From: Pseudomonas cremoricolorata DSM 17059 = NBRC 16634
GTDB taxonomy: Bacteria > Pseudomonadota > Gammaproteobacteria > Pseudomonadales > Pseudomonadaceae
Direction: 5' to 3'
NCBI RefSeq assembly: GCF_000425745.1
Contig: NZ_AUEA01000001.1
Location: forward strand, 310,001-374,000
Length of the DNA: 64,000 bases
Part shown: piece by piece, positions 16,265-27,171 of the stretch
How positions within the stretch are numbered: the stretch's first letter is position 1
Layout of the letters: every line of letters begins with the position of its first letter
Notes under the pieces: generated by a model
Databases searched by the model: none
Told to the model about the DNA's origin: nothing
Seen by the model: only the letters and a program-made list of their open reading frames with translations
Translations under genes and position numbers: made by a program

Positions 16265-16530
16265 GGAGCGCTCCTGGCGGCTAAATCACGTCAAAGTAGG
16301 GAGTGAGCTTCTCTTGTCCTAATACGCCGAAGGCCGGTTGCCATTGGCAAGGATGTTGGGACGAAGTCCGCGCGGGATCGCCGCAGGCTCGACCAGAGCT
16401 CATAAACCCGCCGGGGGATGACTGGCGATGAATAGGCCGATTCTACACCGCTGGGGTTTGGAGGGAATGCCGACGTGGCTGGACGGCGCTAGACTTCACC
16501 CCCTTCGCCGCATCACCAAAAGGACTTCCC

Positions 16531-18207
16531 ATGCCTGAGTCGCAACGCCCGCTGCCGTTCTACCTGATCATCGGCCTGATCCACGGCCTGGTGCTGATGG
16601 GCTTGGACCTGGCCGGCCCGCCGCAGTCGGCGTTCATCTACGCGGCCTGCGCCGGGGTGACGGTCTGCGCTGTCGTGCTGCAACTGCTGGGGCCCCAAGG
16701 CGTGCAGCGCGGCACGCTGTTCATGGCCCTCGGCCTCGGCCTGCTGGTGGCCGGGCTCAGTGCCTATGACCGCTCCTCGATGGACAATGCCGCCGTGCGT
16801 GACACCGCCTGGCTGGCGATTGTGGTGCTCAGTTACATCGCCACCGCGTTCATCCTCGCCTGGCCCAACCGGCAGGGCCTGCGTCCGCGCTATTCGGACC
16901 TGTTCCGACATGCCTGGAGCACTGTCTTCATCGTCCTGCTGGCGTTGGGGCTGATGGGGGTGTTCTTCTGGTTGCTGTGGTTGTGCGGCACGCTGTTCGA
17001 GGTGGTGGGCATCAGCCAGATCAAGGCGTTGCTGGAGAACCACGCATTGCTCTATGTGGTACTGCCGGTGGTGTTCGCGCTGGGTATGCGTATCGGTTTG
17101 CAGAACGAGAAAGTCATCGGCCTGCTGCGCGGCATGTTGTTGTCGCTGTGCCGTTTACTGCTGCCCTTGAGCGCTGCGATCGCCGTGGTATTCACCTGCG
17201 TGCTGCCGTTCACCGGGGTACAGCCGATCTGGGCCACCGGGCAAGCCACCGCGATTCTGCTGCTGCTCAGCGCCTTCAACCTGTTCCTGGTCAATGGCGT
17301 GTTTCAGGATGGCGAACACGGCGAGGCGTATCCGCGAGGACTGCGCATGCTGGTCAATGCCAGCCTGCTGTGCCTGCCGGTCCTGGTGGCCCTGGCCGCA
17401 TGGGCCAGTGGCTTGCGCATCGCTCAGTACGGGCTGACCCCCAGCCGTATCCAGGCGGCGCTGTTGATTGGCGTGATGCTGGTGCATGCGCTGGCGGCGG
17501 CCGGGGCGGTACTGCCCCGGCATGGCGCGTGGTTGCATGGCCTGCGCCGCAGCAACCCGTGGATCGCGTTGCTCACGGCGTTGCTGATCGTCGCCTACCA
17601 GTCACCGCTGCTCGACCCCCTTGGGCTCAGCGCACGCAATCAGGTGGCGCGCCTGCTCGACGGACGCACACCGGTGGATTCGTTTGACGCCAATACCCTG
17701 TACTTCGGCTGGGGCGAGCCGGGTCGACAAGCCTTCGAGGCCCTGTCGAAACAGGTTGAGGCGGGCACGGTGCTTGCCCCGACCGAGCGAGAAACCCTGC
17801 GTCAGCGCCTGGACGACACCCGCGAAATGGGCGCTGTCTCGAGCCCGGCACAGCCCGTGCTGGAGTGGCTGGGCGCTAAACCCAAGCATGCCGAAGCCTT
17901 CACTGAGGTGGTCAATTCAGACTACGAATGCACCCAAGGCTGCTACCTCTGGGCGCAGGACATGGACGGCGACGGCCAGGATGAAGTACTGCTCATTCCG
18001 CGCCAGCGCTATGCCCCGAGCGTGACGATGTTCGCCTGGCAGGACGGCGCCTGGAAACGCGCAGGCGTCTACACCTGGAACTACGCACGGCCTGCCGTGA
18101 ACGACTTCGTCAAACGCATTCAGGCCGGCGAACTGAAGCCGGTCACACCCCGCTACAAGACCTTCCAAGTCGACGGGCAGGAGTTGATGCTCCAGCGCGA
18201 ACCGTAA
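16531..18207 (+). CDS. DUF4153-type multispanning membrane protein
   Basis: A 558-residue inner-membrane protein of unknown role with about ten hydrophobic segments over residues 1-365. The pattern fits DUF4153 (for example RYSDLFRHAWSTVFIV and the long central membrane block). The last 190 residues are soluble and include DMDGDGQDEVLLI, an FG-GAP/calcium-loop-like motif, next to paired cysteines (YECTQGCYLW). An aaaagga ribosome site precedes ATG 16531. It is divergent from ilvD across 266 bases in which I saw no gene. No function can be assigned. Confidence 0.75.
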   Translation: MPESQRPLPFYLIIGLIHGLVLMGLDLAGPPQSAFIYAACAGVTVCAVVLQLLGPQGVQRGTLFMALGLGLLVAGLSAYDRSSMDNAAVRDTAWLAIVVLSYIATAFILAWPNRQGLRPRYSDLFRHAWSTVFIVLLALGLMGVFFWLLWLCGTLFEVVGISQIKALLENHALLYVVLPVVFALGMRIGLQNEKVIGLLRGMLLSLCRLLLPLSAAIAVVFTCVLPFTGVQPIWATGQATAILLLLSAFNLFLVNGVFQDGEHGEAYPRGLRMLVNASLLCLPVLVALAAWASGLRIAQYGLTPSRIQAALLIGVMLVHALAAAGAVLPRHGAWLHGLRRSNPWIALLTALLIVAYQSPLLDPLGLSARNQVARLLDGRTPVDSFDANTLYFGWGEPGRQAFEALSKQVEAGTVLAPTERETLRQRLDDTREMGAVSSPAQPVLEWLGAKPKHAEAFTEVVNSDYECTQGCYLWAQDMDGDGQDEVLLIPRQRYAPSVTMFAWQDGAWKRAGVYTWNYARPAVNDFVKRIQAGELKPVTPRYKTFQVDGQELMLQREP

Positions 18208-18219
18208 GCTGCGTCGATC

Positions 18220-18253
18220 CAGGCCCCGAACCCCATTGCGCGGTCGGGGCCTG
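18220..18253. terminator. Hairpin between convergent DUF4153 and MFS genes
   Basis: A perfect 10-bp GC-rich stem, caggccccga (18220-18229) with tcggggcctg (18244-18253), lies between two convergent genes. No long T run follows, so termination strength is uncertain. Confidence 0.55.
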
Positions 18254-18257
18254 GCTG

Positions 18258-19451
18258 TCATGTCACTCGGCGCCTTTTGCTGGCAACGCTGATCGCTTTC
18301 AGCATCAGGCCGGCACACAGGCCAACGGCAATCAGCGCCAGGGCCAGGCGTTCTGGCAAGCCGTGTTCAGCGACTGCAATCAGCCCACTGAGCACCCCGC
18401 CCAGCATGAACAGCAGCGTGCTGCTCAACGCCGCCGCCGTGCCCGCGCAACCCGGATGCCGCTCCAGCGCACACGACATCGCCGCCGGACGCGCCACCGT
18501 GGTGCCGGCAGTGCAAATGATCATTGGCAGCAGCAGCGCAAAGGCCGAAAGGCCGCCCAGCCACAGCGTGCCCAGCATGATCACGCCCGCGGCGGCGATC
18601 AGTGCCAGGCCCAGGGCGATCTGCACCTGTGGCCTGAGCAGGCGATTGACTCGAGCGGCAAACAAGCCGCCCAACAGATAGGCCATGCCGTAGACGACGA
18701 ACACCCAGGCGAACGCTTCGGCCGAGAATCCCAGCCGGTCGATGAACAACAGCGGCGAAACCACCACGAAGGTGAAGTGGCAGGTAAAGGCCAGCGCCGC
18801 GATCAGCGAATACAACACAAACGCCGCATCGCGCAGCAGCACCCCATAGTTGCGCACACTGCCCTGTGCGCTTGGCTCGCTCCGACGTTCAGCGGGCATT
18901 GCATACACCAGCACGATGCCCAGCACACATAAGCCGACGAAGACATGGAAGCTGCCCGGCCATCCCCAGAGGTGCTGCAAGACAGTGCCGGCCAGTGGCG
19001 AAATGGAAATGAACAATCCGCTGGTGGTGGTCAGTAAGATGCGCATCGCATTGCGTCGATGTGCGGGGTAAAGGTCTTGCACCAGCGCCTGGCACAGCAC
19101 GAAACAGCCGCAGCCGATGGCTTGGATCGCGCGAAAGACCATGAACACTGCGTAGTTGGGAGCTATCGTGCAGCCAATGGCGCCGGCCATGGCTATCAGT
19201 AATCCCGCCAGCAACAGCTTCTGCCGGCCAACACGGTCAGAAAGTGGGCCAATGAAACACTGGGAAAATGCCACTGCCACGGCGAACGCACTCATGGAGT
19301 AGGCGATGTCCTTGCCTGCAACCCCGAACGTCTCCGACAGTGCAGGGAAGGACGGCAGGATGACGTCCACCGGAAATACACTGAGCAGGCTCATCAGAAT
19401 CAGCAACGCTGTCGAGAGCCGGCAGACGTTGCTGCGCAGAGCGTGGTCCAC
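18258..19451 (-). CDS. MFS drug-efflux transporter, Bcr/CflA-like
   Basis: A 397-residue, 12-segment inner-membrane transporter. SVFPVDVILPSFPALSETFG after TM1, the MFS loop GPLSDRVGRQK and RAIQAIGCGCFVLCQALVQD in TM4 are characteristic of the DHA1 drug:proton antiporters of the Bcr/CflA type. The substrate is unknown. The gene lies downstream of rlmI on the same strand, but the terminator at 19618-19651 separates them, so it likely has its own promoter in the 223-base gap. Confidence 0.88.
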   Translation of the reverse strand: MDHALRSNVCRLSTALLILMSLLSVFPVDVILPSFPALSETFGVAGKDIAYSMSAFAVAVAFSQCFIGPLSDRVGRQKLLLAGLLIAMAGAIGCTIAPNYAVFMVFRAIQAIGCGCFVLCQALVQDLYPAHRRNAMRILLTTTSGLFISISPLAGTVLQHLWGWPGSFHVFVGLCVLGIVLVYAMPAERRSEPSAQGSVRNYGVLLRDAAFVLYSLIAALAFTCHFTFVVVSPLLFIDRLGFSAEAFAWVFVVYGMAYLLGGLFAARVNRLLRPQVQIALGLALIAAAGVIMLGTLWLGGLSAFALLLPMIICTAGTTVARPAAMSCALERHPGCAGTAAALSSTLLFMLGGVLSGLIAVAEHGLPERLALALIAVGLCAGLMLKAISVASKRRRVT

Positions 19452-19617
19452 GGTTTTTATCCTCTTGTCTGATTATCGGGCGGCCATCGGCCTGTCGCAT
19501 TTGCGCGAGTCGAACAGGCTAGAGGGCCACGGGATCAGGGCAAGGGATGTGGGGCTTGGAAACTTCCTGGTGTGGCGTAGGCAACGTCCTGGATAGGAGA
19601 TGCCAGCAACAAGCCGT

Positions 19618-19651
19618 AAAAAAGCCGACGCCCTGTTCGGGGCATCGGCTT
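19618..19651 (-). terminator. Terminator of rlmI
   Basis: Read on the minus strand, an agccgatgcccc...ggcgtcggct stem is followed by six Ts (the aaaaaa at 19618-19623 on the plus strand). It lies 24 bases after the rlmI stop. Confidence 0.85.
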
Positions 19652-19674
19652 GGGATGCTTCGACAATCGCCTGA

Positions 19675-20871
19675 TCAGCTGTTGGGCAACAACCGGCAGG
19701 TAATGCTCTTGATATAGCGCGTCTCGGGAATTGCCGGGTGTACCGGGTGGTCCGGGCCCTGGCCGCCGCGTTCGAGCAGCTGCAGGTTGCGGTCCAGGTG
19801 GCGGGCGCTGGTCAGGAGGATGCCGTTGAGGTCGTCTTCGGGCAGGTGCATCGAGCACGAGGCGCTGACCAGGATGCCGTCCTTGTTGAGCAGGCGCATG
19901 GCCTGTTCATTGAGGCGGCGGTAGGCGCCTTCGCCGTTCTTCAAGTCTTTCTTGCGCTTGATGAAGGCGGGTGGGTCGGCGATGACTACATCGAAGCGTT
20001 CTTCGGCGGCTTTCAGCTCCTTGAGCGCTTCGAACACGTCGCCTTCGATGCAGGTGAGTTTTTCGCTGATGCCGTTGAGCGCTGCGTTACGCTCGACGCC
20101 GTCCAGAGCGAAGCCCGAAGCGTCCACGCAGAACACTTCGCTGGCGCCGAAAGCACCGGCCTGCACGCCCCAGCCACCGATGTAGCTGAACAGGTCGAGC
20201 ACGCGCTTGCCGGCAACATAGGGCGCCAGGCGCGCGCGGTTCATGCGGTGGTCGTAGAACCAGCCGGTCTTCTGGCCTTCGCGCACCGGGGCTTCGAACT
20301 TGACGCCGTTCTCTTCCAGGGCGACCCAGTCCGGCACTTCGCCGTAGACGGTCTCGACGTAACGGCCCAAGCCCTCGGCGTCGCGCGCGGCGGAGTCGTT
20401 CTTGAACAGGATGCCGCTGGGCTTGAGCACCTGCACCAGGGCGGCGATGACTTCATCCTTGTGCTGCTCCATGGTGGCCGAGGCCAGTTGCACCACGAGG
20501 ATGTCGAAGAAGCGGTCGACTACCAGCCCTGGGAGCAGGTCGGAATCGCCATACACCAGGCGGTAGCAGGGCTTGTCGAACAGCCGTTCGCGCAGCGACA
20601 GGGCCACGTTGAGGCGGTGCACCAGCAGGGACTTGTCGAGCATCAGCTTGGCGTCGCGCGACAGCAGGCGTGCGCAGATCAGGTTGTTCGGGCTGACCGC
20701 GACCACGCCCAAAGGCTTGCCGCTGGCGCTTTCGAGAATCGCCTGCTGACCGGCGCCCAGGCCCTGCAGCGGGGTCGCAGCCACGTCGATCTCGTTGCTG
20801 TAGATCCACAGGTGGCCGGCGCGCAGGCGGCGGTCGGCGTTGGCTTTGAGGCGTAGGCTGGGCAGGGACAT
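19675..20871 (-). CDS. rlmI: 23S rRNA (cytosine-5) methyltransferase, RlmI type
   Basis: A SAM-dependent methyltransferase that modifies a cytosine in 23S rRNA. An N-terminal PUA domain (about 1-75) is followed by the RlmI/RlmK-type central domain and a Rossmann methyltransferase fold with motif I VLDLFSYIGGWGVQAG. Motif IV is VIADPPAFIKRKKDL and SCSMHL holds the catalytic Cys region. The length of 398 residues is typical. The start at 20871 is the only one that preserves the PUA N-terminus. It is divergent from the HDOD gene. Confidence 0.88.
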   Translation of the reverse strand: MSLPSLRLKANADRRLRAGHLWIYSNEIDVAATPLQGLGAGQQAILESASGKPLGVVAVSPNNLICARLLSRDAKLMLDKSLLVHRLNVALSLRERLFDKPCYRLVYGDSDLLPGLVVDRFFDILVVQLASATMEQHKDEVIAALVQVLKPSGILFKNDSAARDAEGLGRYVETVYGEVPDWVALEENGVKFEAPVREGQKTGWFYDHRMNRARLAPYVAGKRVLDLFSYIGGWGVQAGAFGASEVFCVDASGFALDGVERNAALNGISEKLTCIEGDVFEALKELKAAEERFDVVIADPPAFIKRKKDLKNGEGAYRRLNEQAMRLLNKDGILVSASCSMHLPEDDLNGILLTSARHLDRNLQLLERGGQGPDHPVHPAIPETRYIKSITCRLLPNS

Positions 20872-21028
20872 GACGTCGCTCCGGAAAAAAGAGCGGGATT
20901 ATAGCGTAAGGCTTGCCCATAAAGCGGTGCTGGCTATGCGCCATGAATGATGCTTCATCGTCCCAACTTGTGCTCAACGATCGCGCGCCAGACAGGTAGA
21001 ATCTGCCGTCCTCAGCGAGTATGTAGTC

Positions 21029-21901
21029 ATGTCCCTCGAACTCACCCCGGAGCAGATCCGGCAAGCCTTGCAAGGCATCACCATTCCCCCGCAACCGCAG
21101 ATCCTCGTCGATTTGCAGTTCGAGCAGTACATGCCTGATCCGGACCTGGGCACCATCGCCCGGCTGATCGCCCAGGACCCCGGTCTTTCCGGGGCCTTGC
21201 TCAAGCTGGTCAACTCGGCGCAGTTCGGCCTGAGCAACAAGATCGGCTCGATCCAGCGCGCGGTCGATTTGCTCGGCAGCCGCTCGATCATCAACCTGAT
21301 CAACGCGCAGTCGATCAAGGGCGAGATGAGCGACGAAACCATCGTCACCCTCAACCGCTTCTGGGACACCGCCCAGGACGTCGCCAACACCTGCCTGACC
21401 CTGGCCAAGCGCACCGGCATCCAGGCCGTGGACGAAGCCTATACCTTGGGCCTGTTCCACGATTGCGGCGTGCCGCTGATGCTCAAGCGCTTTCCCAATT
21501 ACATGGACGTGCTGGTCGAGGCCTACGCCCAGGCCGGCCCAGGCTGGCGGGTGGTCGACACGGAAAACCGTGCGCTCAACACCAACCACTCGGTGGTCGG
21601 TTACTACACGGCCAAGTCCTGGCGCCTGCCCGAGCACCTGAGCGCGGCCATCGCCAACCACCACAACGCCCTGGCGGTGTTCAGCGACGACTCGTCGCAC
21701 AGCGCGCACCCGCAGTTGAAGAATCTGCTGGCGGTGCTCAAGATGGCCGAGCACATCTGCGCGTCGTACCGGGTGTTGGGCGACCAGAACGTCGACCACG
21801 AATGGGACGCCATCGCGCCGCTGGTGCTGGACTACATCGGGCTGTCGGAATACGACTTCGAGAGCCTCAAGCAAAACCTCCGAGAAGCGAGCGGGCACTG
21901 A
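21029..21901 (+). CDS. HDOD domain protein
   Basis: A 290-residue protein made almost entirely of an HDOD domain (about 20-215), a degenerate relative of HD phosphohydrolases used in signalling proteins. The family pattern is clear (IARLIAQDPGLSGALLKLVNSAQFG, SIQRAVDLLGSRSIINLI, YTLGLFHDCGVPLML, ANHHNA). Remaining His-Asp residues make an enzymatic role possible but unproven. The stop is three bases before mutM, so the two genes are probably cotranscribed. Confidence 0.85.
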   Translation: MSLELTPEQIRQALQGITIPPQPQILVDLQFEQYMPDPDLGTIARLIAQDPGLSGALLKLVNSAQFGLSNKIGSIQRAVDLLGSRSIINLINAQSIKGEMSDETIVTLNRFWDTAQDVANTCLTLAKRTGIQAVDEAYTLGLFHDCGVPLMLKRFPNYMDVLVEAYAQAGPGWRVVDTENRALNTNHSVVGYYTAKSWRLPEHLSAAIANHHNALAVFSDDSSHSAHPQLKNLLAVLKMAEHICASYRVLGDQNVDHEWDAIAPLVLDYIGLSEYDFESLKQNLREASGH

Positions 21902-21904
21902 TTC

Positions 21905-22717
21905 ATGCCGGAATTGCCAGAAGTCGAAACCACCCGGCGCGGAATCGCGCCCTTCCTGGAAGGCCAGCGCGTCAGCCGCGTGGTCGTGCGTGACCGGCGA
22001 TTGCGCTGGCCGATCCCTGAAGACCTCGACGTGAGGCTCTCCGGGCAGCGCATCGTCACCGTGCAGCGGCGCGCCAAGTACCTGCTGATCAATGCCGAAG
22101 TCGGCACGCTGATCAGCCACTTGGGCATGTCGGGCAATCTGCGTCTGGTCGAGATGGGCCTGGAGCCGGGCAAGCACGAGCACGTCGACATCGAACTGGA
22201 GTCGGGGCTGATGCTGCGCTACACCGACCCGCGGCGTTTCGGGGCGATGCTCTGGAGCCAGGACCCGCATAACCATGAACTGCTGCTGCGCCTGGGGCCT
22301 GAGCCGTTGACCGAGCTGTTCGATGGCGAGCGCCTGTTCCAGCTGTCGCGCGGGCGCAGCATGGCGGTCAAGCCGTTCATCATGGACAACGCCGTGGTGG
22401 TCGGGGTGGGCAACATCTACGCCACCGAGGCGCTGTTCGCCGCGGGCATCGATCCGCGGCGCGAGGCCGGTGGTATCTCACGGGCGCGTTACCTGCGCCT
22501 GTCGGTTGAGATAAAACGGGTGCTGGCCGCGGCCATCGAGCGCGGCGGCACGACCCTGCGTGACTTCATCGGCGGCGATGGTCAGCCGGGGTATTTTCAG
22601 CAGGAACTGTTTGCGTATGGTCGGGCTGGCCAGCCCTGCAAGGTCTGCGGAACGACCCTGCGCGAGGTCAAGCTGGGCCAGCGGGCAAGCGTCTATTGCC
22701 TGCGCTGCCAGCGCTGA
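21905..22717 (+). CDS. mutM: Formamidopyrimidine-DNA glycosylase
   Basis: MutM (Fpg) excises 8-oxoguanine and formamidopyrimidines and nicks the DNA. The N-terminal catalytic [13 protein letters not shown] (Pro2 nucleophile, Glu3), the central LGMSGNLR, and the C-terminal zinc finger (Cys245, Cys248, Cys265, Cys268) are all present in a 270-residue protein. It follows the HDOD gene by three bases. Confidence 0.97.
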   Translation: MPELPEVETTRRGIAPFLEGQRVSRVVVRDRRLRWPIPEDLDVRLSGQRIVTVQRRAKYLLINAEVGTLISHLGMSGNLRLVEMGLEPGKHEHVDIELESGLMLRYTDPRRFGAMLWSQDPHNHELLLRLGPEPLTELFDGERLFQLSRGRSMAVKPFIMDNAVVVGVGNIYATEALFAAGIDPRREAGGISRARYLRLSVEIKRVLAAAIERGGTTLRDFIGGDGQPGYFQQELFAYGRAGQPCKVCGTTLREVKLGQRASVYCLRCQR

Positions 22718-22726
22718 GCGAGGCGC

Positions 22727-23759
<1,033 letters not shown>

Positions 23760-23822
23760 CTACACAGGCGCGCTTGGATGGCCGTAAGATGCACCGATAC
23801 CGCCCTCGATAAGGAGTTCGTC

Positions 23823-24677
23823 ATGCCCCTTGCGCAATTGATCACCCCGCAACAGTTGGCCGAGCGTCTGGATGCGCCCGGGCTGGTGATCCTCGATTGT
23901 CGTTTCGCCCTGGAAGATGCCGACTACGGCCAGCGCAGCTATGCCGAAGGGCATATTGCCGGCGCACATTTCGCTGACCTCGAGCGCGACCTCAGCGGCC
24001 CGGTGCACAAGGGCCAGACTGGCCGGCATCCGCTGCCCGAGCCCGCGCAACTGGCCGAGCGTCTGCGCGAGTGGGGGGTGGATGCAGACAGCCAGATCGT
24101 GCTCTACGACGATGGCCCCGGCGCCTTTGCCGCGCGCGCCTGGTGGTTGCTGGCCTGGCTGGGCAAATGCAGTGGGGTGTCGATTCTCGATGGTGGCCTG
24201 AAAGCCTGGCATGCCGCGCACCTGCCGCTGAGCCTCGATCCACCGGCCAAGCGCAGCGGCTCGTTCACTGGCGTGGCCAATTCGCGGCTGGTGGTCGATG
24301 CCGAGCAGTTGCTCAAGCGCCTCGACAGCCCCGAGCTGACGCTGATCGATGCCCGCGCGCTGCCGCGCTTTCGCGGCGAGATGGAACCGATCGACCCGGT
24401 CGCCGGGCACATCCCAGGTGCGAAGTGCCTGGCCTCCAGTGAAAACCTCGGGCCGGACGGGCGTTTCCTGCCGCCCGAGCAGTTGCGTCAGCGCTTCGCC
24501 CAGGCGCTGGGCGAGCGCTCGGCCCAGCAGTTGGTTTCCTACTGCGGCTCGGGCGTGACCGCCTGTCACAATCTGTTCGCCCTGGCCCTGGCCGGTTACC
24601 CCCTGGGCCGTCTGTACCCAGGTTCGTGGAGTGAGTGGATCACCGACCCGAGCCATGAAGTCGCCACCGGCGACTGA
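23823..24677 (+). CDS. Thiosulfate/3-mercaptopyruvate sulfurtransferase
   Basis: A 284-residue tandem-rhodanese enzyme of the SseA type that moves sulfane sulfur to an acceptor. The inactive first domain includes LVILDCRFALED and YAEGHIAGA. The second carries the active-site loop CGSGVTACHN with catalytic Cys241. CGSGVTA is the loop type of 3-mercaptopyruvate or thiosulfate sulfurtransferases, and the donor cannot be settled from sequence. aaggag lies 7 bases before ATG 23823. Confidence 0.88.
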   Translation: MPLAQLITPQQLAERLDAPGLVILDCRFALEDADYGQRSYAEGHIAGAHFADLERDLSGPVHKGQTGRHPLPEPAQLAERLREWGVDADSQIVLYDDGPGAFAARAWWLLAWLGKCSGVSILDGGLKAWHAAHLPLSLDPPAKRSGSFTGVANSRLVVDAEQLLKRLDSPELTLIDARALPRFRGEMEPIDPVAGHIPGAKCLASSENLGPDGRFLPPEQLRQRFAQALGERSAQQLVSYCGSGVTACHNLFALALAGYPLGRLYPGSWSEWITDPSHEVATGD

Positions 24678-24692
24678 CCCTGCCGGCGGCCC

Positions 24693-25679
24693 TCACTGGC
24701 CGCTGATCAGCCACTGCGGGATGCGCCGCTCAAGGTAGTATCGCGGCGCCCGCACGCTACCTTCGACGAAACCCACATGACCGCCGCGCCGGTGCAGCTC
24801 GAAGTGGGTCTGCGCGGGCAGCTCGGCGGCTTCCGGCAAGCTGTGCCTGAACACGAACGGGTCGTCTTCGGCGTGGATGATCAGCGTCGGGGTCTGGTTC
24901 TGCCCCAGGTAATAGCGGCTGGACGACTGGCGGTAATAGTCGTGCACGTCACGAAACCCGTTGAGCGGCGCGGTGACCTTGCCATCGAAGTCCCAGAAGG
25001 TACGCAGCTTGCTCAGCGAGCCCAGGCGTTCGAGGGTGTCGACGGCATCCTGTTGACCGCCTGCGCGAAAATGGCGCTGCTTGTTCTGCACATAGGCGAG
25101 CATTTCGCGCATGAAATGTGCCTGATACACCTTGGAAAAGCCCAGGCCGATACGGTCGGCGCACTGATCGAGGCGAAACGGCACCGACACCGCCACCGCA
25201 GCCTGAAGGTGGCTGTGCTGCCCGCTCTCGCCCAGGTACTTGAGCAGCACGTTGCCGCCCAGCGAATACCCCACCGCATACAGCGGCGCCAATGGCCGCT
25301 GCGCGCGCAAATGAGCGATGGTTTCGGCCAGGTCTGCGCTGGCGCCGGAATGGTAGCTGCGCGGCAATAGGTTCGGCTCGCCCGAGCAGCCGCGCCAGTT
25401 CACCGCGACACTGGCCCAGCCTTGCTCGCGCAGCGCCAGTTGCAGACCCTTCACGTAGGGCGAATCGGATGAACCCGTCAGCCCGTGCAGCACCAGCACC
25501 AGCGGCGCGTCTGCTTCGTGCGGGCCGAACCAGTCGAGGTCGATGAAATCGCCATCTGCCAGCCACACTCGCTCGCGCTGCCGCGACAGCGGCGCCAGCT
25601 TGCGCCATAGCGGCCCCCATAAGGTTTGCAGGTGCGGATTGGACAGACCCCGGGCGGGGTGGAAAGCGGGTGTGGACAT
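24693..25679 (-). CDS. Alpha/beta hydrolase, YheT family
   Basis: A 328-residue cytoplasmic alpha/beta hydrolase of the YheT group. The N-terminal ARGLSNPHLQTLWG is diagnostic of that family. The oxyanion/nucleophile segments are VLHGLTGSSDSPY and GYSLGGNVLLKYLG (Ser nucleophile), with the acid in HAEDDPF and the His in RRGGHVGFV. The substrate is unknown; relatives act as carboxylesterases. The start at 25679 (MSTPAFHPARG) follows the family N-terminus. It is downstream of the M16 pair on the same strand, about 100 bases away. Confidence 0.85.
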   Translation of the reverse strand: MSTPAFHPARGLSNPHLQTLWGPLWRKLAPLSRQRERVWLADGDFIDLDWFGPHEADAPLVLVLHGLTGSSDSPYVKGLQLALREQGWASVAVNWRGCSGEPNLLPRSYHSGASADLAETIAHLRAQRPLAPLYAVGYSLGGNVLLKYLGESGQHSHLQAAVAVSVPFRLDQCADRIGLGFSKVYQAHFMREMLAYVQNKQRHFRAGGQQDAVDTLERLGSLSKLRTFWDFDGKVTAPLNGFRDVHDYYRQSSSRYYLGQNQTPTLIIHAEDDPFVFRHSLPEAAELPAQTHFELHRRGGHVGFVEGSVRAPRYYLERRIPQWLISGQ

Positions 25680-25776
25680 GAACGAGGGCTCCGGTAAGCC
25701 GGCACAGCTTGCCACGGAACGGCTCGCCCAGGGAGGGGCGGGACAGCGCTTGCGGATTCAGCGCTGCCCCTGGCAC

Positions 25777-27171
25777 TCACGCTTCTGGCCAGTCCGGCAG
25801 ATGCTGTTGCGGCTGCCTTGGGCCGATGCTGAAGAAGCTGATGCCGCGAACATCGATCCAGCGCTGCAATGCCTGGCGTACCTGCTCGGGCGTCACGCGA
25901 CGCAGTTGCTCGATGAAGTCGGTGAGGTAGCGTGCGGGCAGACCGTGCTGGCTGTGCTGAGCCAGCAGCGCAGCCGCCTGATCATTGCGTGCCGCCTCCA
26001 GCAGCAATGCGCCTGCGTGCTGGTTCGCGGCTCGCTCCAGCTCTGCGTGAGTGGGGCCATGCTCGACGAAGCAGGCGATGGTCGCCAGCACCAATTGGCG
26101 TGAGGCTTCGGCGTAGTGAGCGGCGATTTCCCAGCGAACCGTGAGCAGCCCACCGGCCTTCCAGAGGGTGGGTGTGACGCGGATGTCGTAGGTTAGATTG
26201 CGGCGCTGGCGCAGTTGCTCCATCAACCGCGAACTGGCCCCAGAGCCTAGCACCGCGCAGCCCAGCAGCACGGCCGTGTAGTCTTCGTGTTGCGGTGTGA
26301 GGTGCAAGGGCAGCGCCAGCGCGATACTGGCACCGGTACCGGGAAACGTCAGTTCGCGGCGGGTCGCTCCTGGTGCCGGCGCGGGGGGCAGTGCTGCGGC
26401 GGCCCAGTGCTGGGGCAGGGCGGCGCTGATGGCTTCGGCCAGTGCCCGGGCTTGATTGCTCGACAGGTCGCCGACGATGGCGATCTCAAGGTTGTTGGCG
26501 CTGTAGGCGCGCTGGTGGAAGGCGCGCAGATGCTCGACGCTCAGCGCGCTAACGCCCGCCTGGCTGCCGTTGACGTAGTCACCGTAGGGGTGATCGACGA
26601 ACAGCTCGCTGAGCACGGCGCGTTGCAACAGGCGGTTGGGGTTGTGCTCGGACAGCGCCAGATGACTGAGCAAGCGGCTCCTGATCTTCTCCAGGGCAGC
26701 CACTTCGAAGCGCGGCCGCGCCACCACTGCGGTCAGCAGTTGCAGGGCCTGAGCGCATACGTCCACGGCACTCAGGCAGCGCAGCGACAGGCTGGCGTGA
26801 TCCACCTCCAGCTGCTTGCGCAGCTCGGCACCCAGATCTTCCAGGGCGGTGGCAAGGCCCTGAGCGTCGAGATCGTCTGCGCCCTGGTCGAGCATGTACA
26901 GGGTGGCCGCCGCCAGGCCAGGCAGGTCGCCATCCAGGCTGCTGCCGGCAGTGAAGCGCAGCACGATGTCGACGACCGCCAGCTCGCGGGATTCGATGAA
27001 ACGCACTCGGCTGCCCTGGGCGGTGTGCCAGTCCAGCGGCGTGCGCTGCACGGTCGGCAGGTCGCTCAGGTCAAGGTCCGTGGCGCTGGTCAGCCCACCG
27101 AAGTCGAAGGCGTCTTCACTCGCTGCGAAGTCGGCGCAGTGCGTTCCGGCATTGAGAAACGAGTGGATCAT
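25777..27171 (-). CDS. M16 peptidase-like protein without active site (second pair, partner subunit)
   Basis: A 464-residue protein with two M16 domains (about 40-200 and 210-440; GDLSSNQARALAEAI and RRNLTYDIRVTPTLW are typical). The zinc motif HXXEH is absent, so it should be the non-catalytic half of a heterodimeric M16 protease. It overlaps the preceding active subunit by 4 bases (ATGA). Unlike its paralogue at 29171-30646, it has no signal peptide and should stay in the cytoplasm. The N-terminal 40 residues are not part of the fold. Confidence 0.8.
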   Translation of the reverse strand: MIHSFLNAGTHCADFAASEDAFDFGGLTSATDLDLSDLPTVQRTPLDWHTAQGSRVRFIESRELAVVDIVLRFTAGSSLDGDLPGLAAATLYMLDQGADDLDAQGLATALEDLGAELRKQLEVDHASLSLRCLSAVDVCAQALQLLTAVVARPRFEVAALEKIRSRLLSHLALSEHNPNRLLQRAVLSELFVDHPYGDYVNGSQAGVSALSVEHLRAFHQRAYSANNLEIAIVGDLSSNQARALAEAISAALPQHWAAAALPPAPAPGATRRELTFPGTGASIALALPLHLTPQHEDYTAVLLGCAVLGSGASSRLMEQLRQRRNLTYDIRVTPTLWKAGGLLTVRWEIAAHYAEASRQLVLATIACFVEHGPTHAELERAANQHAGALLLEAARNDQAAALLAQHSQHGLPARYLTDFIEQLRRVTPEQVRQALQRWIDVRGISFFSIGPRQPQQHLPDWPEA

